A stretch of DNA of 64,000 nt from JAPPFW01 sp965231815 (GTDB lineage Bacteria > Actinomycetota > Acidimicrobiia > Spongiisociales > Spongiisociaceae). Position numbers and translations under genes: made by a program. Positions 50,806-62,800 of the stretch are shown one piece after another. Location: contig OZ246890.1 in NCBI GenBank assembly GCA_965231815.1, positions 1,922,001 through 1,986,000 on the forward strand, read 5' to 3'. Each line of letters begins with the position of its first letter. Positions within the stretch are counted from its first letter, which is position 1. The notes beneath the pieces were generated by a model. It did not search any database. It was given only the letters and a program-made list of their open reading frames with translations, and had not been told where the DNA came from.

Positions 50806-53800
50806 ATGATGGGGACGAGGCGAACGCCGCGCAGCCGCGCCGGGAGCATCCGCTCTGCGGCCCTGTGCATTCTGGCGGCGGCGCTGCTGGCTAGCGGGCT
50901 GGTGTTGTCGCCCGCACCGCTGCCCGGCACCGAGCCGGCCGCGGCGCAGACCACGCGTTCACGGCTGGAATTCGCCAATCCGACTTTCTCTTCGAGCCGG
51001 TTGAAGGGCTCCATCGGCGGACCCTATTCATACACCGCAAGAGTGAATCTCGCCGGGGGCCTCTTCTTCGAGAGGGACGGCTACCGCTGCGCATTCGCGT
51101 CGCGAGCGATCACCGAATTCGCGCTCACCGGCATGCAACCCGTCACCAACTCCAACCGATGCACGCAGGGCTACACCTTCACGGTCTCGGGGCCGTCGAT
51201 CCGACTGAATCCGGCGATTCCCGGCGTCTCGGTCACGAACCTTGTCAAGACGACGGACGAAGCAGCGAAGACCGCGGATGTGACCTTCGAGTTCACCGAG
51301 GCCGCGCTCATGGCATTCAAGGCGGATCCGGAGAACTCGGCCGCGCTCAAGAGCATCAGCCTGGAGATCTCCCCGGTGCTCATCAGCACGACCGGCACCG
51401 GCTCTGGGGGCAACTCATGCTTCCGCCGGGTCGCCTTCACTACCCCCTTTACGGAGTGCCTCCCGACGCCGGGCAGCGTCACGATGAACAACCCCGACCG
51501 CGCGGTTCGATTCAGCACAAGGGACTACGCGGCGCAGAGGGCGAGGGACGGAGGAAGTCGCGAGATCGACGAGGGCGGCTCATTCGAGATCAGTGTGGGC
51601 GTATGGCCGATTTCGAGTGATGGGGTACAAGCCGAAGCTGCGGTCAGGGTGCCCGTGGAGTTCTTCGGCGCCGGCATCACCGAGACCGACATGCCGTCGC
51701 TCAAAGGCACCATCGACATTTCCAACCCGAGACTTCCGACCCACAAGAAGACCTTCAGCATCTCCACTGACGACGTCTATGAGGGCGCCGAGCAACTGAA
51801 GGTCCGGATCGACGAGTCGAGGCTGCTGCCGATCTACTCGACTTCGGGGAGCGGCGCGATCCCTGAAAGCACCATCGGCGAGATCACCGACACCACCAAC
51901 CCCTATCTGGTCGAGTTCGCCGTCACCGACAACACGGCCGCCGAGCAGGCGCTGTCGGCGCCCGCGCCGGGGCGGCTGAAGGTCGGCCTCAAGACCGACT
52001 TCGAGCGGCTCGGCAAGAACCAGCGGCTCGAGATACCGATCCTCTACAACTCAGACGATCTGACCCTCGGCGACGACTTCGACTTCGAACTGGTGCCCGC
52101 ACCGGGCGCGAGCCTGTCGGGCAGCACGGTCGTCCTCGACGGCGCCGCGGGCGCGGCGACCTCCGCGGAGGTCATCGTGCGGGCGCACGACGACAATGAC
52201 AATCGGTTCGAGGAACTCGAACTGAGTATCCCCGCAGCAGACACCGCCCCCGACCTCACCACACCGGTGCTGGCCTCCCGAGGATTCGACCGACGCCTCG
52301 TCGGCAGAGGCACCGGCACCATCACCTTCAGCGACGACGACCCTCGGGCCAGCATTATCGGAGGTAAAGCTACTCAGAGGCGAGGAGACACATGTAGCAG
52401 TGGAAGCACTCGGCGCATCAATGAATGGGAGTTTTCATCAGTTCAGGGATCGGAAGCAGTCGAAACGACCTTTTGCATTCTGAGCGAGAGGCATCCCACT
52501 AGCAACTGGCAAACTAAAGCAGCCGAATGGAACGACGCGAGCGATCCGCGGGGAGCGTTCAGACTCGACGCTGACAGCAAGTTGGTTGCAACCGATCTGG
52601 CACTGCGCGGCGGCACGCTCACCGTCGGAGGCAATGAAATCGAGGTCGGCCCTTCGATCGAGTTGCAGAATGCACCCGCCGGCATGGTGGTGCAACGCGT
52701 CGAACGTTTCAGCAGCCATACAATAAAGATAACGCTGCGCATGTCCGAAGAAGCGCAGAAGGCACTCAACGCCGAGACCCTGGTCACCATCAAGGCCGGG
52801 GGCATGCTGTTCAAGCAATGCTTGGACAATGATCTCTCCACCAATCGTGTGGGCCGTACCGATTTCTTTAGCGTCAACCGGGCCCAATGCGTGCCCATAT
52901 TCGAGTGGTTGACGGTGTCGCCGCGTAAGGAACTGGTGGTCGAGCACGCAGACGGCGGGCCGGTGCTGCGCGACACGGTCGGCGACACGTACACCTACGG
53001 CATCCGCCTGGCACAGCCGCCGTCGCACACGGTGACGATCACGCCGGCGAGCGACCAGGCCCACGCCACCGTGTCTGACCCGATCGTCTTCAATCCGTCG
53101 GACCGCGGTGCTGCGCTGACCAAGACGATCACGGTCACCTCCGCCCACAACGACGACGCAGACAACCCGGGCGGGTCGAGCCTCGACGACCCGGTCATCA
53201 GCCACACCGTCATGACCTCGGACTCCGCCTACGGCTCAGCGACCGTGCCGGACATCACCGTCGACTTCGTCGACGACGAGCCCACCGTCGTGAGCCTGGC
53301 CACCCGCGACGCCGCCACCCCGACGATCGACGGCGACCCGGTGATCGCCGAGTCCGGCGGCCCGAGCGCGGTGTTCACGGTGGTCCGGCTGAGCCGCAAC
53401 CCCGTCGGCAGCGAAGAGTTCGACATACCGCTGGAGCTGTACTCCTCCACCGGGCTCGACCTTGCAGACCCCGGCTCGCAGGTGCAGCTGGGCTTCACCA
53501 CGGTCAACAGGCAATTGACCGGAATCGGCCTCGCGGGCGGCACCACACGACCGCTGTTGACCATCAAGCCGGGCGCGGGCTCCACCGACTACCAGCTGAC
53601 GATCCAGGACCAGAACGGCAGCGACTCCGACCTCGAGCCCGACCGGCTGGGCCTGCGCATCGCGGGCGGGCCGGGCGCGGTGCTCGACGCGGGCTTCGAG
53701 GGCGGCCTGGTGGTACACGACACCGACCACACCATCGACGTCGTCCACCTCGACGCAGGCACACCGCAGGGGATCACCGCCTCGGCCGGCTCGCTGGAGC

Positions 53801-56800
53801 TGACCGAGGGCGACACCGGCGAGCTGCGGGTGAGCCTCGCTCAAGCGCCGTCGGCGACGCAGAGGCTCACCGTCGAGCTCACCAGCACCAAGCTGAGCGC
53901 CGGCGAACTGACCGACATCAAGAAGCTGGTCAAGCTGTCGCCCGCAGAGCTGACCTTCGAGCCGGCCGCGGCCAACGCCAAAGCCTGGTTCAAGCCCCAG
54001 ACCGTCACCGTGACCGTCGCGCAGGACGACGACATCTGGGACCACAAGGACTTCGACGTGGAGCTGAACTTCGCGGGCGACTCCACCAAGCAGGTGCTGG
54101 TGCCGGTGACGGTCACCGACGACGACCCGCCCACAGCCACCCTGACGCCGAGCAAGGGCCTGCTCCAGACCACCGACTTCACCCGCAGCGGGAACTCGGG
54201 GCCGTACCGGGCCACCGTCGACGTCACGCTGGAGGGCGACTACGTGTTCGCCGGCGTCCGCAGCGGAGGCTTCTCCAGCGGCGCCTCCACGACGATCTGC
54301 GGCCCCAAGTTCGTTTCGGACCCGTGCCGCTACCTCGCCTCGGGCAGCGCCGCGCTCGGCGCCGACCCGTCGATCGAGCTGTTGGGCGCGCCCACCGGGC
54401 TGAGCCTGGCGAGCGGCGCCACCGCCGGCCACTCGGCCCTGCGCCTCGACGGCGCGAGCGGGGGCGCCACCGCCACCGTGACGCTCGAGCTGACCGCAGC
54501 CGGCCGCACGGCAATGACCAGCGCCCACACGCTGACGCTGCGCATCGGCGGCGTTTTGATCGACGGCGCCAAGAACCGCTACGGCGGCACCTCCAGCGGC
54601 GGCGCCGACGCACTGTGCGCCGACACCGAGAGCCTCGCGGCGCCCGGCGGCTGCGCTGCGGTGCAGGCGGAGCTCGCGGTGGCGCCGCGCCTGACCACAC
54701 CGGTGGACGCAGCGTTCGTGGTGGTGCCCGACGACCTCGTGGTGCCCGAGAACACCGATGCCTCGACCGACAAGATCAACGTGGGCTCGCCGGTGGTCGC
54801 CGTCGACTTCAACGGCGACGACGTCACCTACTCGCTCGAATCGCCGCCGACAGGCTTCGAGATCGACAGCGCCGGCCAGATCATCTACGGCGGCCCCGCA
54901 CTGAACCGCGAGAACACGGCATACACCGACGGCCAGTTCACCATCACCGTGGCGGCCACCTCGACCGGCGCCGACGGCACGCCCACCAAGGTCACCCAGG
55001 AAGTGACGGTGACCGTCGGCGACGAGAATGAGGGCCAAGCCAGTGTGCGTCCGTACCAGGAGGACGCCGTCGGTCCCGGAGTCCGGGCCGGGGCTCCGGT
55101 GCGCATGCGGGTGAGCCGCCCAGACCCCGACGGCACTCCTCCCCTGAGCGAGATGAGCTTCCAATGGCAGACCAAGGGGGCAACCTTTTTTGACCCGTGG
55201 GTGGACGTGGCCGGCGACGCCGGCACGGCCCGCGCCTACACCATGACTTCCGCAGACGTAGACGCCGGCAGGTCTGTGCGTGCGATCGTCTCCTACACCG
55301 ACAACGCAGGCAACGAAGAGACAGTCGAAACCGCTTTTGTCAAGGGGGTCAAGATCCCCTTGAGCGCGTTCAACGACGTCCGCATCAAGGCGACGGTGGC
55401 GGCCCCAGACAACTCGGCGACCGAGGGCGACTCCAATGACACGGTGATGCTGACGGTGACCTTGAATACGCGGCTGCTGACGTGCGCCGACGAGTTCTAC
55501 GAGGCGGTCTTCTACATTGAGGGCGCGAGCTACGGCGTCGACTACACAGCCGAGCTGGTGGCCAGACAAACACGAGGTGGCCTGAACGCAGTCACGCTCA
55601 CGCCGTACAACGGAGCCATCTCCGGCCGCCAAATCCGCGGCATGAACGTCAAGTGGGACCTGCCGAACCCGAACCCGAACCCCCAGCTCTTCATCGCGCC
55701 GACCCAGGTGGGCGTCAAGCTCACGTTCCTCGACGACGACGACGCCAACGACGAGACCTACGGCCCGATCGTGGCGGTCGCGGGCCCCGAGACGAGGCGG
55801 CCGACGTTCTGTAGCGACCAGAACCCGTTGTACGTCGCCGCGGACGTCGACGGCTCCCTGAGGCTCACCGTCAACGACGACGACGACGCCTCCAAGCTGG
55901 TGAGCCTCGGGGCGGCGACCGCCGAGATCACCGAGGGCGACGCCGCGCCCGGCACGCTCGGCGCCACCCTCAGCGTCAGCGACAGCACCGCCGCCGGGGG
56001 CGTGACCGTCACGATGGTCGACGCCACTGCAAAATACGGCGCCGACTACCGCTACACCGGCTCGGCCGCGCTCACCACTAGCGGCAGCCGCAGGTCGTTC
56101 GAGGTGGCCTGGCCGGCGGGCGCCAGCACCGTGGACCTGCCGATCGAGCTGATCGCCGACACGGTGGACGAGCCCAATGAGCGCTTCACGCTCGAGCTGT
56201 CGAAGCCCACCGGAGGCTTCAGCATCGGCGCCACCCGCGCCACAGTCGTCGACATCGCCGACGACGACGCCACGGTGGTGTCGATCACCGGCGGCGGCAT
56301 CGTGTACGAGGGCACGAAACCGGCCGACCCGCCCAGCTTCACGGTGCGGCTCAGCAGGCCGCTGGCAGTGACCGCGGACGGCACCGCGGAGATCATCGAC
56401 GTGCCGATCGCGTTCGCCGGCACTCCGTCGGACTTCCGCTGGACGCTGGTGAGAGACGCCAGCGCGGGCGTCACCGTCAGCGGGACGGCCTTGGCCGACG
56501 GCCCCGGCGCCAGCACCCTCACCTTCACCGCGGCAGCGGGCAAGACCGTGCAGGAGGCCAAGATCCAGCTCACCGAAGTGGTGAGCGACTCCACTGACCA
56601 GCACGACAGCGTGGTGGTCACCGTCACCGACCTCGATCTCCAGCAGCTCGACACCAACGTCGACACGCCGGTGCTCGACACCTTCAACAGCGTCGTGCGC
56701 TTCGCCGCGCTCGACAACGCCGCCGACGAGCCCACCGCGCTCGTGGCGAACCAGGACGAGTTCAAGCTGCTCGAGGGCGGCAGCGACGGCATCTACTGGC

Positions 56801-59800
56801 TGGCACTGTCGACCAAGCCCACCGGGTCGGTGACCGTCAAGGTGAGCTCGGATGACACCGGGGCAGTGTCGCTGCCGGCGCTCGCCGCGGCGAGCGCCGG
56901 ACCCAGCGCGACGCTCGAGTCCGACGGGACGCTGACCGTGACGTGGCCCGCGCCCAGCGGCGCCGCGGTCGACCAGTGGCGGGTGCCGCAGCCGGTCGGG
57001 CTGCGCCCGCTGGCCGACTCCGACTCGAACTCCGAGGACGTGACGGTCACCCATGCGGTGAGCGGATACGGCAGCGTCACCACCGGTCCGGAGGTGACCG
57101 TCGCCGTGGTTGACCCCGCCGTCGGCGTCACCGTGCCCACCGACGATGCCGACAAGCGCCTGAGGTTCGCCGAGGGCGACCCGGTGCGCTTCACGGTGTC
57201 GCTGGGAGTGCGGGCGACCACCGACATCACCGTGCCCTACACCCTTGCCGATGGACGCTCGATGTCGAGCGACCCGGCGTACAGCGTGGCCACCGGCTCA
57301 GCCGACGGCGCCGACGCCGACTACACCAACACAGCGGGCAGCGTGGTCATCCGCGCCGGCGCCGAGAGCGCCACCGTGGAGGTGCCCACCACCGACGACA
57401 AGGTCTACGAGGGCGACCACCACTTCACGATCACCCTGGGCACGCCGACCGTCACGAGCGGCAACGCGCCGGCGCTGGACTCGACGCGCACCACCGCAGT
57501 GGGAACCATCGACGACGCCGCCGACCGCCCGAAGCTCCAATTTGCCAAGTTTTCGTTCGCCACCGGAGAGCTCAGCGGGACTGCGGAGGTCACGATCGAC
57601 AAGAAGTTCTTCGTCGGCAATACCCGAGTCGAGTGCGACGACTGCTCCACGCTGGTGCCCGTCACCATCACCTGGCGCACTCGGGACAACTCTGCCGTCG
57701 CAGGCGAGGACTATGAGGCGGTCACCCCTACGACGGTGACCATCGCACCCGACGAGGACACCAAGACCCTCGAGGTGACGATCCTCGACGACACCGTCAA
57801 CGACGAGCGCAGCGAGACGCTCTTCGTCTTCTTCGAGCCCGACGAGCATGCCGTCTTTGGATCGCCGCGCGCCGGGTTCATCACGATCATCGCAACCCCC
57901 GAACCGAGCGTGTCGCTGAGGGTCGCCGACACCGAGGTCACCGAGGGCAGCTTCGTGCGCGTCGAGGTCCTGACCGACGACCCCAGCGAGGCGACTGCCG
58001 ACTTCGATGTGCCGGTGCGGATCAAGGCACAGGGCGGCACCGCGTCGGCGGCCGATGTCCGGCTGCGAGACGGCGGTGTGGTCACCTTCGGCGGCAACCG
58101 CGTGAACTTCGAGGGCACCAGAATATCCTCCGGGCAGTTCAGATTCGTGTATGTGGAGGCGCTGAGCGACAACCTCGACGACGGGGGCGAGACGCTGACG
58201 CTGGAGATCGGGACGCTGCCCGACGGGATCTACCTCGACGAGTCCGAAGGGGCCGCCACCGAGATCACCCTCACCATCGTCGAGCCCCCCGCACCCACCG
58301 CCCTGCCCGAGAACTCGCCGCTGATACCCGACGGCGTCAGCCCCGGCGAGAGCTTCCGCCTGCTGTTCTCGACTCGGACCAAGACTGCGGCCGCCAACTC
58401 CGACATCGACCACTACAACAGCCTCGTCCAACAGGACGCCGCAAACCACGCCGACCGCATCGTTCCCCTCGCGGTCGGGCCGTACGCACCGCTGTTCAAA
58501 GCGGTGGCAGAGACTGCGACGACGACCGTCGAGGCCAACACCAGCACCGCCGGCGCCGACACCGACGCGCCCGTCTACTGGGTGCGCGGCGGCGCGGTCG
58601 CCGACGACTACAGCGACTTCTACGACGGGAGCTGGCAGAACGAGGACTCCCCGACCAACGTCGCGGGCGCCGAGCAGAAGACCGACACAGCCGACCTCGT
58701 CGAGCACTGGACCGGCATCGCCTTCGGCAGCGGCTCAGGCGCCGGCCATCCGCTCGGCACCACCGGGGCCGACGCCGCGCACATCACCTTCGGCGCGCTC
58801 GACGACTCCACCGCAGACGTCGGCCCGCTGACCGGCAAGCGAGGCGCCTCCACCGAGCAGCGGCGGCTCTACGGCCTGTCGCCGGTGTTCACCGTGCAGG
58901 AGGGCATGCGGGTCGCCCCCGCCTCCGCCGCCGAAGGCAGTGCGCTCAGTTTCACGGTGACGCTGCCGGAGAGTCTCGCCGCCGACGTAACCGTGCCCTA
59001 CACCTTCGGCGACGGGCGCGGCGTCTCCGCCGATCCCGCCGCCGCGGTCGCCACCGGCAGCGCGGACGGCAGCGAGGCCGACTTCACGAACGCCGCCGGG
59101 TCGATCGTGATCAGTAGCGGCGCCACCACCGGCACCATCACCCTGGCCACCAGCGAGGACAACGCCTATGAGGGCGACCACTACTTCACAGTCATGCTGG
59201 GTACCCCGACGGTCGCCAGCGGCGACGCGCCGCTGGTCAGTGCGGTCCGCGGCTCGGCGACGGGCACCATCACCGACGCAGCCGACCGCCCGGAGGTGGA
59301 GTTCGTCCCGTCCGCCTACACCGCCGGCGAGGGCACCGCCGCAGGGCTCCAGGTAAATGCCTCCGGCGAGTGGCTGGTGCCCGTGTCGGTGGACTACGCC
59401 ACCAGCAGCGGCACTGCCGTCGCCGGGTCCGACTTCACCGCCAGCTCCGGCACCCTCACCCTCCAGCCCGGCACGTCGTTAGCCGATTTCGAGGTGCCGA
59501 TCCTCGACGACGGCGCCGATGAGTCCACCGAGTCGTTCACCGTGGTGCTCGCGGCCACCTCGTCGGCGGTGGTCGGCACCGACGGCACCGCCACTGTCTC
59601 GATCACCGACGACGACCCCACCACGGTCGCGCTGAGCGCGCCCGACGGCACCGCCACCGAGGTGGACACCGACGCCACCGCCACGCTGCGCCTCACGCTG
59701 GGCCGGGCGCTGGTGGCAGGCGAGCGCCTCGAAGTGCCGCTGCGGTTCACCGGCGGCGGCGACCCGGCGTTCACGCTGAGCCTGTCGGGCACGCCCGCCG

Positions 59801-62800
59801 GCGTGACGCTCAACGGCGCCACGGTCACCTTCACCGGGCGTGCGGGCGGAACGGCTACCACGGTCGACCTCACCGCAGTCGCCGGGCGCGACGCCAACAC
59901 CGTCGACGACATCGTGGTCGTGACCATCCCCGTCACCAGCGACAGCACCAAGCAGTTCAGGTTCGAGACGCAGGCCAACAGCGTCGAGACGCTCGACGGC
60001 GGCGCGGTGGGCAGCGGGGCCAACTGCGGCGCCACCCGGGGCACCTGCGAGGTGTCGATCACCGTCACCGACGACAAGGTCGCTCAGACGGTGTCGCTGT
60101 CGTCGGACAAGACCACGCTGGCCGAGGGCGCGACGCTCACCGTCACCGCCACGCTGCTGGTGGCCGCCACCGCCGACCTCGCCATCGTGGTGCAGCAGCG
60201 CTCCGGCGCCGGCACAGCGGAAGCGGCCGACTTCTCACTGTCGAACAGCGGCGTCATCGACATCGCCAAAGGCGGCACCTCGGGCACGCTCACCCTCACC
60301 GCTGAGACCGACACCGCCGACGAGCCCGCCGAGACGCTGACCCTGGAGTTCGGCTCGCTGCCCGCAGGCGTGGCCAAGGGCGTCCCAGACCATCTCGACC
60401 TCACCATCACCGACACCAACGCGGACCCCGAGGTGTCGGTGGCGTGGGCGCTCGCCGAGGGCCAGGTGATTCGCAACCTGACGCCGCGGGCACGGCCGGT
60501 GACCGAAGGCAGCCCGGCGCGCTTCACCCTCTCCGCGGAGCCCGCAGTGCAGTACAACCTGCCGGTGAAGGTGACGATCAGCGAACCGGCCGGCAGCGAC
60601 TTCGTGGCCGCCGGCGACGAGCGCACCCGCACTGTGGTCATCCCCGCGGGGGCCACCGAGTTCGAATTCGAGGTGCCCACGGTCGACGACTCGCTCTTCG
60701 AGCCCAACGGTGCAGTGATCGCCGCGGTCGCAGCCGGCACCGGCTACAGCGTCACCTCCCGCACCGAGATCGGCCGCAAGCCCATTGAGGGGACGGGGTT
60801 CGCGCCGCTCGGAGCGGCTTCGGCGATGGTGCGCGTGTTCGACAACGATCCGGCGGTGGTGGTCGCTCTCAGCGGAGGGGGGCAGGTGCTCGAAGGCGAC
60901 TCCTCCTCCACGGCATCGATCACCGTCGGCCTGTCGCGGCCGCGCGCGGCGGGCGACAGCTTCAGGGTCCCCCTGGTGCTCGCAGGCGCCGGCCTGGCCG
61001 CCGGCGACCTGGTGCTGAGCGTTGCCGCGGGCGCCGGCGCCACCATCGAGGGAGGGTCCACGCTGACGCCCACCGTGGTGTTCGCCGGCTTAGGCGACGG
61101 TGCGGCAGTGCTGGCCGCCGTCGCCGCACACGACAGCGACAGCGTCCACGAACTGGCGCGGATCAGCCTGGGCACGCTGAGCGGCGGGCTGGCGCCGAAT
61201 CCGCTGGCTGCCTCGGTGGGAGTGCGCCTGATCGACGACGAGGCCTCGACGGGCGCAGTGCTGACGTCCACCGGCGCGCTGACCGTCGCCGAGGGCGCCA
61301 CCGCGACCTACACGGTGCGGCTGGCCTCCGCGCCGGCGGCCGGCACCACCGTGGTCGTCACACCCACCAGCGGCAGCACCGCGGTCGCAACCGTGGCGCC
61401 CCCGCGGATCACCTTCACCGCGGACAATTGGAACCAGCCCGCTGCGTTCACGGTGTCGGGTGTGAGCGACGGCGTCGACAACAAGGGCGGCACCCGCACG
61501 GCCACGATCACGCACGCGGTGTCGTCTTCAGACACCGCCTACAGCACCGCGACAGCTCCGAGCGTGACGGCCACAGCGAGCGACACGGAGCCCACCGTGG
61601 TGTCGCTCAGAAACACCGGCGAGATGACCATCACCGAGGGCGGATCGGTCGACCCCCATGCGGACGCATCGCCCGCGAACGGCAAGCATCTCGGCTTCGA
61701 AGTCACCTTGAGCCGGGCCCTGGCCGCACCCGGCGAGCGGATCGAGGTGCCGATCCGCATCCGCGGCACGAACGTCACCCCCGCCGACGTCGAGGCGCGG
61801 CTGATCTGGCGGACGAGCACGGGCGGCGGCCTTGGCAAGAACCCCGCCGGCAATCGCAGCGCGCTCAACGCCGGCGTCACCTGGCTGCACGGCGGGAACC
61901 TGTGGACCCCCGAAACCGACACCTCCGGCTGGGACTGGGACCGGGATACCGGCTTCGTGGAGCCGATTCTGTTCGTCGTGCAAAGGACCTTCGACACCAC
62001 CTCCGGCGAGTTCGTCGCGGTGTTCGACGCCGCCGAGTTCGACCCCCCCAAGCCGCGGCGCCAAGGCGGATTCAGAATTGACAACCCTCAGAGCCTGGAG
62101 CCGAGCCGGCCCGTGCCTCGCGAGGGCCTGCTGATCCTCTCGTTCGTCGACGACAAGATCGGCGAGGGCGAATTCGAGACGATGACCGTGGAGCTCGGCG
62201 ACGCTGCGGCCTTCGCGGCGCGCGCGGGCACCGACGTGGCCGGCGGGGCGGTGCCGCATGCGACGAACAACTCAGCCACGGTCCGCATCAACGACAACGA
62301 CCCCGGGATCGTGCCCTCCGCGCTCGAGGTGGAAGTGTTCGAAGGCGGCTCGAGGGTGCTCGAACCCAGCGGCGGCTACACCATCCGCCTCAACCAAGAC
62401 CCCGGCAGCGGCGCCAGCGTCACGGTGGGGGTCGAGTCGTCGGACACGTCGGTGCTCACCGTCAGCCCGGCGCGCTACACCTTCACCGGCGGGTCGAGCG
62501 GCAACTGGGAGACGCCGCAGACCGTGACCCTCACCGCGGCGTCCGACATCGACTTCGACGACGAAGAGGTGACGCTGAGCCACACCATCGCAGGCTGGAG
62601 CGGCGTCACCGCAGCCCCCGATGTGGCAGTGACGGTGATCGACACCGCGGTCGACGTCGATCTCACGCAGTCCGGCGGCTCGACCCGGGTCACCGAGGCG
62701 CCGGGCGCCGGGCGCACCGACAGCTACACCGTCACCCTCAGCAGCCGGCCGACCCACGACGTGGTGGTCACCCCCACGGCGAGCTCGTCGCGCATCACCG

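Noticed and set aside
53236..57054. Minus-strand open frame of 1,272 codons
   Set aside because: It is antisense to the Calx-beta giant. Its product is a low-complexity Arg/Gly/His/Val mixture, and the opposite strand gives coherent domains with a signal peptide.
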